The position numbers were made by a program, and so were the translations under genes. From an uncultured Brachyspira sp. (GTDB taxonomy: Bacteria; Spirochaetota; Brachyspiria; Brachyspirales; Brachyspiraceae), in NCBI RefSeq assembly GCF_944390845.1, contig NZ_CALXRM010000004.1, positions 21,983 through 85,982 on the forward strand: DNA of 64,000 nucleotides. The letters run 5' to 3'. Below the pieces are notes generated by a model that searched no databases, was not told where the DNA came from, and worked only from the letters and a program-made list of their open reading frames with translations. Shown one piece after another: positions 46,201 through 55,701 of the stretch. The number at the start of each line of letters is the position of its first letter. Within the stretch, counting starts at the first letter, position 1.

Positions 46201-48828
46201 ATGATTAATAAGCTTAATGAAAATAATATACAAGCTCCTTTTCAATATAAAATAAGTGAAAATACTTTTGAATTATTAAAAAGAAATGGAGAATTAGAAC
46301 TTAATACTAATAATGTACAGGTGAAAGTTTTTCCTGGTCAAAGGCTTTTTTGTGCTGATATAGGTTATGGTATTGATGGGGCAGTTGAAGAAATGGAGTT
46401 CTTAATCGATGATATAAAAGTATATCCTCAGATTTTAGAAAATTTAAAAGCTCTGCAAAATGTAAAAGTAAAAGATAATGAAATATATTTAGTAAGAAAT
46501 GAAATTGATTTTAAAAGTATAGTATTTTTTCCTCCAAGTGATTTAAATAAAAATTTTAAATTCACAATTACAACTTACAGTAGTACTTTTTCATCATTTA
46601 TGTTTGATGAGATTGCTGAAAAATTAAATACTCTTGATACAAATTATCCAGTAAAAAATTATTATGAGAATATAGATTATAAAGTTAATGACATTGTAAA
46701 AAATAACGGCTATCTTTATAGAGTTTTTAAAGAGTTTACAAGCGATAGTACAGATTATTATTTAAAAACTAATTGTAATCTTTTAACGCCTTTCAAAAAA
46801 TTAGAATTAGATACTGATTATAAAGCAAATGAATTAATAGAATATAATAATGATTTTTTAATAGTACAGAAAGATTTCAGATATGAAAATAAAGATGGAG
46901 TATTAACTGATTTAAGCGGTTTATTAAAACCATTACAAGATATTGCCATTTGGTTTGATGGAATAGCTAAAATATATAAAAATCAAATAATTATAAAAGA
47001 TAATTTTTCTTATATAGTTCTTGAAGATATAGAAAATCCTGTTTGGGGTAATATACAAAATAAAATAGATTATTTAAATAAAGCAGAAAATATTTTTTAT
47101 GATGATAGTATTTCTTTTTTTGGGGATAATACAGATACAGTTCAAAAGGCATTAGAAAAACTACAAGCAAAAAAACAAAATAATTTAATATTAGGCAATA
47201 ATATAAATATAAATGAAAACAAAATAAGTGTTAATGGCGGAACTAATAAAAAATATGCATCAAATACCGTTTATTATATAGATGATTTAATAATATATGA
47301 CGGTAAATTATATAAAGTTAATGAAGATTTTATTGCTGCAAATTGGAATGCAGATATAAGCAAATGTACATTAGTAAGCGGAGGCGGAAGTGTAGGATCT
47401 AATGATGCTATAGATATAATTTTTGATAACAGTAAATCACAGTTGCAGCAATTAGTAGGATATGATTATCCAAAATATAAAAAGTCCATACCTAGTACTG
47501 TCAGTATAGTATTATCAAATGGAAATAATAATTATAATGCTTCTATAGTAAAGCAGTCAGATGGAAGTTATAGATTAAAATGTAATATTAGTAATTTTAA
47601 TATAAGCGGAGGATATTTTAGTCTTTCTATAAAGAATGTAAATAATTTAAGTAATATATATCAAAGATTATCTTTTTTATCTCAGTTCTTTAATATACAA
47701 ACTATTTATACTACTATAGATAGTTTAAATTATATTAATTTAGAAGCTAGTGAATGTGTAATATCTAGTTTAAATTTTAGTTTAAAATTTGCTTTAATAT
47801 ATAGTGATTATAATAAAAGTTTAGATTTAATAATAAAAATAGATTCTTCTTCAATACAATCAGGATCTTATAATATAACACTAAATATAAAAAACAGAGT
47901 ATTAAGGCAAGAGGATAGAAATATATTTGCTTTCAGTGATCCTTTTATGGGTACGCAAAATATAATGGATAATTATATTTTTAGTTTATCTCAAAATAAT
48001 AGCAGTGTAAAATTAACAGGTTCATATACTCTTAAAAAAGATGCAGGACTTGTAATTGGTTTTTATAGCCCCATTATAGAAAATTATTTTAATGTTTCTA
48101 GCTCTATAGAATGGAAAAATACAACTGGTATAACATCAAGCAGCAAAAAACCTTTAAAATTTAGTTTATATAAAAATAATAGTGCTGGAAATGAAAGGCC
48201 TTTATATTTACTGTTTTTAATGTATCAAGATGAAACGGATTTAAAAGCAGGAGAAAAAATTACTTTTTATTTAACACCTGATAAAAACTCCACACTTGGT
48301 CCTATTTATAAAGATGTTACTAATGTTCAACAATTAGGTGAGGTATTAAGTCAAAAAGATACTGAATTATTAAATAAAATTAATGGCTTGAAAGCTGCAA
48401 ATATAAAAATAGATACCATAAGCGGATTAAATGCTTCTAATGTTCAGCAGGCTATAGCAGCTTTAAATCAAAAAATCTATAATATTTATGATACTTCAAG
48501 AAAAGTACCAATTAATGATTATGCTTTAATAAATAATAAAAAGTATAATTTTTATCGTGTTTTTTGTGTTAAAGAAGTTGAGTTAATAGAAGATGGTAAA
48601 GAGCATATGCTTGCTGTTAAGTATGATACTGTAAATCGTGCTAATATTGTTCGTCATTCAATAACTCTAGTTGGGGGACAGAAAACTATATGTTTTTCAG
48701 GTAGTTGTAGTGCTGCTAACGGATTTGATTTGCGTGTAAATATATACTCAGGAGAGCTACAGCTTTATTATACAATTTATTCTGCCCAGTCATTCTCTAA
48801 AATTATATTTTTTATTGATTATTATTAA
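46201..48828 (+). CDS. Large tail fibre-like protein
   Basis: 875 residues, ~99 kDa. Contains repeated modules with VKNYYENIDYKVNDIVKNNGYLYRVFKEF, ELDTDYKANELIEYNNDFLIV and KKYASNTVYYIDDLIIYDGKLYKV, a carbohydrate-binding-module-5/12-like layout (YxxxDxVxxNGxLYxx) seen in fibres. NVQQALAKLQ- and VQQAIAALNQK-like segments are also typical of fibres. AAGGA precedes the ATG. The size recalls the VSH-1 ~101 kDa protein, but identity is unproven. Confidence 0.55.
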   Translation: MINKLNENNIQAPFQYKISENTFELLKRNGELELNTNNVQVKVFPGQRLFCADIGYGIDGAVEEMEFLIDDIKVYPQILENLKALQNVKVKDNEIYLVRNEIDFKSIVFFPPSDLNKNFKFTITTYSSTFSSFMFDEIAEKLNTLDTNYPVKNYYENIDYKVNDIVKNNGYLYRVFKEFTSDSTDYYLKTNCNLLTPFKKLELDTDYKANELIEYNNDFLIVQKDFRYENKDGVLTDLSGLLKPLQDIAIWFDGIAKIYKNQIIIKDNFSYIVLEDIENPVWGNIQNKIDYLNKAENIFYDDSISFFGDNTDTVQKALEKLQAKKQNNLILGNNININENKISVNGGTNKKYASNTVYYIDDLIIYDGKLYKVNEDFIAANWNADISKCTLVSGGGSVGSNDAIDIIFDNSKSQLQQLVGYDYPKYKKSIPSTVSIVLSNGNNNYNASIVKQSDGSYRLKCNISNFNISGGYFSLSIKNVNNLSNIYQRLSFLSQFFNIQTIYTTIDSLNYINLEASECVISSLNFSLKFALIYSDYNKSLDLIIKIDSSSIQSGSYNITLNIKNRVLRQEDRNIFAFSDPFMGTQNIMDNYIFSLSQNNSSVKLTGSYTLKKDAGLVIGFYSPIIENYFNVSSSIEWKNTTGITSSSKKPLKFSLYKNNSAGNERPLYLLFLMYQDETDLKAGEKITFYLTPDKNSTLGPIYKDVTNVQQLGEVLSQKDTELLNKINGLKAANIKIDTISGLNASNVQQAIAALNQKIYNIYDTSRKVPINDYALINNKKYNFYRVFCVKEVELIEDGKEHMLAVKYDTVNRANIVRHSITLVGGQKTICFSGSCSAANGFDLRVNIYSGELQLYYTIYSAQSFSKIIFFIDYY

Positions 48829-48842
48829 TTAAGGAGTTTATT

Positions 48843-49166
48843 ATGAATAATGAAGAATTAATAGATGGAAAACCTAGAGAGTTTTATAAAGTAGAAAAAG
48901 TAGAAAAAGACAGTATTACTTATACATTAAAAAGCGATAAAGAATTGCTTGAAGAAAATCTTATAAGTCAAGATGAATATAATAAAAGAATAAATAAAGA
49001 AAGAGAAACTTTGTATGAAAGTAAAACTGATAAGCAAGTTATTGAGCTTACACGTTCTTTTTTGAATAGAAATATAAATAATTTAACAGAAGAAGAAAAA
49101 GCAGTACTTAATGAAATAAACAATACAGTTACTAGTATAAAACAAGAGTACCCAAAACAAAATTAA
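48843..49166 (+). CDS. Small fibre-linked protein (assembly chaperone candidate)
   Basis: 107 residues, charged and helical, without known motif; position after the fibre suggests a fibre assembly factor. AAGGAG precedes the ATG. Its stop lies on an AAAGGAGG site for the next gene. Confidence 0.4.
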   Translation: MNNEELIDGKPREFYKVEKVEKDSITYTLKSDKELLEENLISQDEYNKRINKERETLYESKTDKQVIELTRSFLNRNINNLTEEEKAVLNEINNTVTSIKQEYPKQN

Positions 49167-49175
49167 AGGAGGAAA

Positions 49176-49240
49176 GTGAGAAAAAGCCGCCGAGTAATGA
49201 AATTGCTCGGAGCTTATAGGCTTTTTCGAGCATAGCAATA
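49176..49240 (+). repeat. GAGCATAGCAATAAT hairpin element between SD and endolysin start
   Basis: GAAAAAGCC (49180-49188) pairs with GGCTTTTTC (49219-49227); inside, CCGAG pairs with CTCGG. The tail CGAGCATAGCAATAATGAT supplies the endolysin ATG. The AAAGGAGG site (49165-49172) lies 68 bases from the ATG across this hairpin. A 19-codon frame GTG 49176 to TAG 49233-49235 spans the element and stops 5 bases before the ATG, so translational coupling is possible. Confidence 0.75.
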
Positions 49241-49834
49241 ATGATAACAAAAGAACAATTAGAAAAAATTGGAATTAATGAAAAATGGCTTGAGCCTTTG
49301 AATAATGCTTTTATAAAATATCATATTACAGACATAAACGAAAAAGCAATGTTTTTAGCACAGACCACGCATGAGAGCAATGATTACAAAAGACTTGAAG
49401 AAAGTTTTAATTATAAACCTGAAAGACTTTTTGAAGTTTTCAAAAAAAGAGTTTGTACTTTAGAGAATGCTAAAAAATTATGCTTAAAAGGTGCTAAAGC
49501 AATAGCTGATTTTGTTTACGGCGGACGTTTGGGAAATGCCAAAGATGAAGGCTATAAATACAGAGGCAGAGGAATCATTCAGCTTACTGGAAAAAATAAT
49601 TATGAATACTATGGCAAGAAAATTAATATTGATTTAGTTAATGATCCGGATTTAGCAAAAAGCCCTTACATAGCAATAGAAATAGCGATGCTTTTTTGGA
49701 AAGAAAAAGGTTTAGGTTTATTTGCTAAAAAAGGAGATGTAAAAACTGTAACTAAATTAATCAATGGCGGTTACAATGGACTTGATGACAGACAAAAAAG
49801 ATTCAATAAAATATTAATTATATTAAATAATTAA
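49241..49834 (+). CDS. GH19 endolysin (chitinase-like muramidase)
   Basis: 197 residues. Known: GH19 endolysins cleave peptidoglycan or chitin-like glycans. Seen: FLAQTTHESNDYKRLEESFNY with H44-E45 (catalytic Glu region) and the second acid E53/E54, then KYRGRGIIQLTGKNNYEYYG and WKEKGLGLFAKKGD ... TKLINGGYNGLDDRQKRF. No signal peptide, so release needs the holin. The ribosome binding site is separated from the ATG by a hairpin element, which is odd and may keep expression low until needed. Confidence 0.9.
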   Translation: MITKEQLEKIGINEKWLEPLNNAFIKYHITDINEKAMFLAQTTHESNDYKRLEESFNYKPERLFEVFKKRVCTLENAKKLCLKGAKAIADFVYGGRLGNAKDEGYKYRGRGIIQLTGKNNYEYYGKKINIDLVNDPDLAKSPYIAIEIAMLFWKEKGLGLFAKKGDVKTVTKLINGGYNGLDDRQKRFNKILIILNN

Positions 49835-49845
49835 AGGAGACTATA

Positions 49846-50289
49846 ATGCCAAGAATGAATACAAGTGCAATTATAGATAAAAGGCTTAGCAGAGTAGAAC
49901 ATCAAATAGGTATTAATGAAGATGGTACTTTAAATGGAGATGGATTTATAAAGGCTATGAATGATATAAAAGAACAATTAAAATCACATGAAACTTATTT
50001 AGATAATATTACATCAGACATGCTTAAAATAGATCATAGGCTTGAAAAATTAGAAATATTAGTAAAAGATTCTAATATAGAAGGTCAGAAATTATTATAT
50101 GAAACTAAAGAAGAACAGAGAAGAATCATTGAAGATATAAAAGATATAAAAAATAATTTAAATGATAGTCTAACAGGTTCTAAAATATTAAAATATATGA
50201 AGATACTAATTACTATTGCAGGTACTATAACTGCATTAGGAACTATTATAACTGCTTTATATTTTTTTACAAATAAGTTTATAGGATAA
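49846..50289 (+). CDS. XhlA-like lysis protein
   Basis: 147 residues: amphipathic coiled N-terminal part (HETYLDNITSDMLKIDHRLEKLEILV) and a single C-terminal helix (ILKYMKILITIAGTITALGTIITALYFF). This is the layout of XhlA-type phage lysis proteins, which help the holin to open the inner membrane. AAGGAG precedes the ATG. Confidence 0.6.
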   Translation: MPRMNTSAIIDKRLSRVEHQIGINEDGTLNGDGFIKAMNDIKEQLKSHETYLDNITSDMLKIDHRLEKLEILVKDSNIEGQKLLYETKEEQRRIIEDIKDIKNNLNDSLTGSKILKYMKILITIAGTITALGTIITALYFFTNKFIG

Positions 50290-50295
50290 ATAAAA

Positions 50296-50559
50296 ATGAG
50301 TATATTTAATTTCGCAGATAATCATAATGCTAATAAAAAGCTTTCTATTTATACAAGTATAATAAGTTTTTTACTTGGCTGTATTTGGGTATTTGTTAAT
50401 CTTATTTGGAGAGGCAGAATAGTGACAAAAGAAGAATCAATAGCAGTTGTTATAATTCTTCTTGGACTTAATGCAGTAAGTTTTGGTTCTGACTTAAGAG
50501 GCTTTTTAAAAATTTTAAAAGGTATAAATAAAACAAGCGAGAAAAATCCGCCTCGATAA
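50296..50559 (+). CDS. Holin-like membrane protein with repeat-derived C-terminus
   Basis: 87 residues, two helices (about 18-36 and 48-65). It sits 6 bases after the XhlA-like gene in a lysis cassette and is called holin by context. The last residues TSEKNPPR are encoded by the left part of a GCGAGAAAAATCCGCC hairpin repeat (50537-50607), which appears to have extended or replaced the original C-terminus. A second copy of the last ~19 codons plus hairpin follows. Confidence 0.55.
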   Translation: MSIFNFADNHNANKKLSIYTSIISFLLGCIWVFVNLIWRGRIVTKEESIAVVIILLGLNAVSFGSDLRGFLKILKGINKTSEKNPPR

Positions 50560-50712
50560 TTTATTATCGAGGAGCTTACAGGATTTTTCGAGTATAGCAA
50601 TAATATAGCTTTTTAAAAATTTTAAAAGATGCAAATAGAACCAGTGAGAAAAATCCTCCTCGATAATTTATTATCGAGGATCTTACAGGATTTTTTTAGT
50701 ATAGCAATAATA
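50501..50712 (+). repeat. Tandem duplication of the holin 3' end with hairpin
   Basis: Unit 1 50501-50607 and unit 2 50608-50712. Both start CTTTTTAAAAATTTTAAAAG, encode FLKILK-x-x-N-(K/R)TSEKNPPR and stop, then fold as CCTCGATAAT/ATTATCGAGG within an outer ATCC...GGAT stem, and end in GAGTATAGCAATAATAT. Unit 2 has no start codon. This repeats the arrangement found at eno. Confidence 0.85.
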
Positions 50713-50748
50713 TAATTTTTTAAATACTTAAAAATAATAATAAGCAAA

Positions 50749-51087
50749 ATGATACAAGTAATAATATTAAAGATAATTAAGTCAAAATATTTTTATATAG
50801 CTTTAATACTAATTTCTATTTTATCATATATTTATTTTCTAAATATTAAATTAAATTCAAAAACTAAAGAGATAAATAATCTTAATATAAAAATAGTACA
50901 ATTACAGTCAAATAATATATTGCTTCAAAAAGAAATTATTTTTAAAGATAAACAAGTTATGATAGCAGAAACTTTTTCAAATAGTGATAAAGCTATAAAA
51001 AAAATTAAATATAAAAAACTAAGTGATGAAACTATAAATGCTTTTAACAGTATTGTTAGTAATTATTATAAAAGTTTAAAGGAGTAA
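50749..51087 (+). CDS. Spanin-like inner membrane protein (Rz-like)
   Basis: 112 residues: N-terminal helix (YFYIALILISILSYIYFL) followed by a coiled periplasmic part (EINNLNIKIVQLQSNNILLQKEI). This is the layout of i-spanins. The gene two places on encodes a small lipoprotein, the expected partner. Based on layout and context only. Confidence 0.5.
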   Translation: MIQVIILKIIKSKYFYIALILISILSYIYFLNIKLNSKTKEINNLNIKIVQLQSNNILLQKEIIFKDKQVMIAETFSNSDKAIKKIKYKKLSDETINAFNSIVSNYYKSLKE

Positions 51088-51091
51088 TAAT

Positions 51092-51301
51092 ATGATTAAA
51101 GATTTATTATTAAAAATTTGGGATAAGATAAAAAACTATAAAATTATCATGATTATGTATGTTATTATGTTCTTTTTAGGATTAATATTAGATATGATTT
51201 TTGTAAATTTTAATATTATAAAATGTATAGTTTATATTATTTTATTTGTTATATTTATTATTTTTATATTATTTAATAAAGTTATTATAAAAAAAGTATG
51301 A
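51092..51301 (+). CDS. Small two-helix membrane protein, possible holin
   Basis: 69 residues, two helices (IIMIMYVIMFFLGLILDMIF and IIKCIVYIILFVIFIIFILF). Gap to the gene before is 4 bases and overlap with the lipoprotein gene after is 4. A second holin or antiholin is plausible from its place. Confidence 0.4.
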   Translation: MIKDLLLKIWDKIKNYKIIMIMYVIMFFLGLILDMIFVNFNIIKCIVYIILFVIFIIFILFNKVIIKKV

Positions 51302-51540
51302 AGTATTTATTATTGTTATTTATATTATTTTTTTCTAGTTGCTCTACTATAAAATATGTAACTATTCCTCTAACTACTCCACCAAAAACATATAAACCCA
51401 ATATTATATATACAGAAAAAGATTTAATGAATGAATATAAGCGTTCTTTAATTAAGATAACTGAATGGCAAAATTGGTATAATGTTCAGTTAGGAAGTAA
51501 TTTTTCGAAAAAAAGTAAACTTAATGTAAAGAATATGTAA
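51298..51540 (+). CDS. Small lipoprotein, o-spanin candidate
   Basis: 80 residues with signal peptide and lipobox FFSSC (Cys 15), then a short Pro/Thr-rich mature part (VTIPLTTPPKTYKPN). O-spanins are short Pro-rich outer-membrane lipoproteins. Last gene of the cassette, overlapping the previous one by 4 bases. Confidence 0.5.
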   Translation: MKYLLLLFILFFSSCSTIKYVTIPLTTPPKTYKPNIIYTEKDLMNEYKRSLIKITEWQNWYNVQLGSNFSKKSKLNVKNM

Positions 51541-51567
51541 TAATAGGAACAATAAGTAACAATAATA

Positions 51568-51596
51568 TTGACATATCATTCATTTTTATGTAAAAT
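51568..51596 (+). promoter_or_regulatory. Promoter of the second MCP gene
   Basis: TTGACA (51568-51573), 17 bases, TAAAAT (51591-51596). Confidence 0.5.
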
Positions 51597-51628
51597 ATGC
51601 TCAATATATATGATGGGGTTATTTTCTT

Positions 51629-53515
51629 ATGAAGAAATTAAAATTATCGGATATTAGTATATCCACATTCAAAGTCAGTAAGATGAATAGTATAATGGTA
51701 AAACTCCCTTTAATAGTTACTATTATAATAATCATTTTATCTGTAACACTTGTAACAGCTTCAATTACTCTAGCAACTAGAGAATTAAATGCTGTAACGG
51801 CATCAGGTTTTGAAACATCTGTTAATGGTTATTCTTCATTAATAGATAGCATACTATCTTATCAATCTATACTTATAGAGTCTTATGCTAATATACCTAC
51901 TATTAGAGAATATATGTCTACAAGAAGTGAGGTGGTACAGGACAGAGCTATTAGAACAATGACTGTATTATTTGACAATAATGAGTATATAATAGACTTA
52001 TTTATGTTAGGTTTAGATGGAAAAGTTATTGAATCTTATGATGGAAGTAAAGAACTTACAGGAACAGATATATCTGTAAAATACAGCAGATTATGGGGAG
52101 CTTTTGTTAATCAAAATTATAGAACAACATTATCTTATAGTATATATAAGGAAGGTAATGATATAATACTTCCTGTTTTGCAGAGTGTAAAAGATCTTAA
52201 CAATAATGTAATAGGTGCTTTTATAGCTTATGTGAATTGGGGTAAAATTATAGATGAGAGCTTAAAAGATTCCAAAGATCAATTTTCTGCAGATAAAACT
52301 TTATTTGTAATTAATGATTATAATGAGATAGTTTATCATAATGATAAAACTAGATTATTTTCAAAAGCAACAGATTCACTTGTGATACCTGAAAATGAAA
52401 ATTCTGGATTACTTTCTTATGTTAGAAATGGAGAAGGCATATCAGCATTTTTCAAAAAATTATCAACTACAAAATGGGTAATGGTTGAAAGAACAACTGA
52501 TAGTTTATTATATGCGGCAGGCAGAAAGATGATTTTATTAGGTATTATTATAGGTGTTTTAGGTATAACTATATCAACTATAGTAATGGTATTCTATGTA
52601 AGAGGTACAATCAGACCTATGAAATTTATAGTTCAGGAAGCTCATGATATGTCAGAAGGTAATTTCGTATTACATTCTTCAGTTAAAGATAGAAAAGATG
52701 AGATAGGGGAGTTGTCTCATTCATTTATGCTTATGAGGGAGAAAATAGTTGAAGTTATAACCAATGTATTAGAGGCTTCTAATGAAATAGCTAATGCTGC
52801 TAATGAGCTTTATAAAGGAAGTGAAGATTTAGCACAAAGAACAGAATATCAAGCTTCAAGTTTGGAAGAAACAGCCAGTTCTATGGAAGAGATGGCATCT
52901 ACAATAAAATCATCAGCACAAAATTCAGTTGATGGCAATAAAGTTATGATAGATTCCAAAAATGCAGTTGAAGAAGGCGGTGTTGTTATTGCTAATACTA
53001 CAAAAATGATAGAAGAAGTTTATGAATCTAGTGCTAAGATAAAAGACATCACTAAAGTAATAGAAAATATAGCATTCCAAACTAATATATTAGCTTTAAA
53101 TGCTTCAGTAGAGGCAGCCAGAGCAGGCGATCAAGGTAGAGGTTTCGCAGTTGTAGCAAGCGAAGTAAGAAATTTGGCACAGAACTCACAATCATCAGCT
53201 AAAGATATTACTACTCTTATAGACGATATTTACGAGAAAATCAATAAATCAGCTGAAATGGCTAGACACTCTCAAGAGATTTTCAATAATATAGAAATGA
53301 AAATAGAAGAAACTTCTAAGATTATGAATGATATAAGTCAGACAGCTGTAGAACAGGAAGCAGGAGTTGATCAAGTTAATGTTGCTGTAACAAAAATGGA
53401 TAGTATAACTCAGCAAAATGCTGCTTTAGTAGAAGAATCTACTGCAGCTTCAAAATCTTTGCTTGATCAGGCTAAACATTTAGAAGACCTTATGTCTTTC
53501 TTTAGAGTTAAATAA
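51629..53515 (+). CDS. Methyl-accepting chemotaxis protein, tandem copy 1
   Basis: 628 residues. TM1 ~26-48, sensor (dCache-like, with NDNEYIIDLFML and IIDESLKDSKDQFS), TM2 ~296-318, HAMP (IRPMKFIVQEAHDMSEGNF), and the signalling domain with [36 protein letters not shown]. The end is FFRVK without the long tail of the 39.9 kb MCP. From ELYKGSEDLA onward the sequence, DNA included, is nearly that of the next two MCPs. Confidence 0.95.
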   Translation: MKKLKLSDISISTFKVSKMNSIMVKLPLIVTIIIIILSVTLVTASITLATRELNAVTASGFETSVNGYSSLIDSILSYQSILIESYANIPTIREYMSTRSEVVQDRAIRTMTVLFDNNEYIIDLFMLGLDGKVIESYDGSKELTGTDISVKYSRLWGAFVNQNYRTTLSYSIYKEGNDIILPVLQSVKDLNNNVIGAFIAYVNWGKIIDESLKDSKDQFSADKTLFVINDYNEIVYHNDKTRLFSKATDSLVIPENENSGLLSYVRNGEGISAFFKKLSTTKWVMVERTTDSLLYAAGRKMILLGIIIGVLGITISTIVMVFYVRGTIRPMKFIVQEAHDMSEGNFVLHSSVKDRKDEIGELSHSFMLMREKIVEVITNVLEASNEIANAANELYKGSEDLAQRTEYQASSLEETASSMEEMASTIKSSAQNSVDGNKVMIDSKNAVEEGGVVIANTTKMIEEVYESSAKIKDITKVIENIAFQTNILALNASVEAARAGDQGRGFAVVASEVRNLAQNSQSSAKDITTLIDDIYEKINKSAEMARHSQEIFNNIEMKIEETSKIMNDISQTAVEQEAGVDQVNVAVTKMDSITQQNAALVEESTAASKSLLDQAKHLEDLMSFFRVK

Positions 53516-53602
53516 AAATTATTTTTATATATTTGCTATTGACTATTTATTTATAAGTATTAATATCTTTACAGCATAAAATTAACTAGAGGTGTTTTTT
53601 AT

Positions 53603-55426
53603 ATGAAAAAAATTAATAGTATAGCAGTAAAACTTCCATTAATTGTAAATATTGTAACAATAATGATATGTCTTTTTATAATATTTTCTTTAATTAATCT
53701 GGCATCATCAGAAATTGATAATTATGCAAATCAATATATGATATCAACTGTAGACGGATGCAATAGTTATTTAGATATATCTATAGAAAATCAAATACTT
53801 CTTATGGAAAGTTACGCTTCTATGCCTGTAATGCTTGATTATATTCAAAACGGAAATAGAAATGTTTTCACTACTTTAACTCAAGTGCTTGATAATAATA
53901 AATATATAACAAATGCTTACATACTTTCAAGAAATTCAGAAATATTAGCATCATATACAGGAGATACAAATATAGGAGGAAGAATATCTGAAATATATCC
54001 TGATTTATGGAATATTTTTAAGCAGGAAAATAAGGTATCTATATCAGAAACCATATATGAGTCAGATATGAATAATGGTTTTATTCTTCCAATTATAGTT
54101 CCTATTTTAGATAATAATGATAATTATGCGGGTGCTATTATAGGTTTTATAGAATGGTCTTTAATAATGAGAGATAGTTTATATAGATTCGGCAATGATT
54201 TTTCGACAGAAAAAAGTATTTTTATAATGAATGATAATAGAGAAATTGTATACCATAATATAGCATCGGAGCTTAAGAAAACTATAAATCTTAATATCCC
54301 TTCAAATTCTTCTTCTGGTATTGTAAGATTTAATTATTTCAACACTGATAAATTTGTTTTCTATAAAAAAATGTCATCTATGCCATGGACCTCTGGAATC
54401 GGAATATCGGAAAGCCTGATTTATTCTGCCAATAGAAAAATGCTGTTAAGCGGAAGTATAATAGGTATCATAGGAATAGCCGCATCAGTTGTATTTTCTG
54501 TTTTCTATATAAGAAGAAGCATAAGCCCTATAAAGAATATAGTTAAAGAAGCTAAAGAAATATCTCTTGGAAATTTGGCATCATCTTTTTATATACAATC
54601 CAGAAACGATGAGATAGGCGAATTATTAAATTCATTTAATGATATGAAGTCTAAATTTTCACAAATGATTAAGGAAATATTAATGTCTTCTGAAGAGATA
54701 GCAAATGCTGCAAATGAGCTTTATCAGGGAAGTGAAGACTTGGCAAAGAGAACGGAGTATCAGGCATCAAGTTTGGAAGAGACTGCTTCTTCTATGGAAG
54801 AGATGGCTTCTACAATAAAATCATCAGCACAAAATTCAGTTGATGGCAATAAAGTTATGATATCTTCAAGAAATGCTGTTGCTGAAGGAGGAAGTGTTAT
54901 AGCAGATACTGCTAAAATGATAGAGGAGGTTTATGAGTCCAGTGCTAAAATCAGAGACATTACTAAAGTTATAGAAAATATTGCTTTTCAGACTAATATA
55001 CTTGCTTTAAATGCTTCAGTTGAGGCAGCCCGTGCAGGAGATCAAGGCAGAGGTTTTGCAGTAGTAGCAAGCGAGGTAAGAAATTTAGCACAAAACTCAC
55101 AGGCTTCAGCTAAAGATATTACGGTACTTATAGAAGATATTTACGAAAAAATAAATAAATCAGCAGAGATGGCAAGGCATTCTCAGGAAATTTTTACAGA
55201 TATAGAAATGAAGATAGAAGAAACTTCAAAAATTATGAGTGATATAAGCCAGACAGCTATAGAACAGGAAGCAGGAGTTGATCAAGTTAATGTTGCTGTA
55301 ACAAAAATGGATAGTATAACTCAGCAAAATGCTGCTTTAGTAGAACAGTCCACTGCAGCTTCAAAATCTTTGCTTGAGCAGGCTAATCATTTAGAGACTC
55401 TTGTAGCATTCTTTAAAGTGAAATAA
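53603..55426 (+). CDS. Methyl-accepting chemotaxis protein, tandem copy 2
   Basis: 607 residues. The sensor part (NSYLDISIENQILLMESYASMPVMLDYIQNGN) differs clearly from the other copies, while the HAMP-distal domain is almost the same, implying different ligands but the same CheA/CheW partners. AGAGG precedes the ATG. A separate short intergenic AT-rich stretch of 87 bases lies ahead of it. Confidence 0.95.
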   Translation: MKKINSIAVKLPLIVNIVTIMICLFIIFSLINLASSEIDNYANQYMISTVDGCNSYLDISIENQILLMESYASMPVMLDYIQNGNRNVFTTLTQVLDNNKYITNAYILSRNSEILASYTGDTNIGGRISEIYPDLWNIFKQENKVSISETIYESDMNNGFILPIIVPILDNNDNYAGAIIGFIEWSLIMRDSLYRFGNDFSTEKSIFIMNDNREIVYHNIASELKKTINLNIPSNSSSGIVRFNYFNTDKFVFYKKMSSMPWTSGIGISESLIYSANRKMLLSGSIIGIIGIAASVVFSVFYIRRSISPIKNIVKEAKEISLGNLASSFYIQSRNDEIGELLNSFNDMKSKFSQMIKEILMSSEEIANAANELYQGSEDLAKRTEYQASSLEETASSMEEMASTIKSSAQNSVDGNKVMISSRNAVAEGGSVIADTAKMIEEVYESSAKIRDITKVIENIAFQTNILALNASVEAARAGDQGRGFAVVASEVRNLAQNSQASAKDITVLIEDIYEKINKSAEMARHSQEIFTDIEMKIEETSKIMSDISQTAIEQEAGVDQVNVAVTKMDSITQQNAALVEQSTAASKSLLEQANHLETLVAFFKVK

Positions 55427-55448
55427 TATATTCATTATTTTCCAATTT

Positions 55449-55495
55449 AAAAAGGGTTTATTATACTTTCATAGGCTATAATACCCCTTTTTTTA
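55449..55495 (+). terminator. Terminator after MCP tandem copy 2
   Basis: AAAGGGTTTATTATA pairs with TATAATACCCCTTT and a run of Ts follows. Confidence 0.8.
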
Positions 55496-55701
55496 TTATT
55501 ATATTACTTATTTAACATATTTATTGCTAAATATTTTTTTATAATTGACTTTTTTAAAATTAAAATTATACTATAATCCTTATAGTGTTTGGTAGTTTGT
55601 GTATATTAATTTTATTTTTATTTAAATAATTGATTTCTATTACCGTAACTTAATACTATAGTTTCTAAATTATTAGATAGAGAGGTTTGCAGAAATTTCT
55701 T

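Noticed and set aside
42642..51540. Complete prophage
   Set aside because: No integrase, repressor, replication, terminase, portal, capsid or tape-measure gene is found in or beside the cluster.
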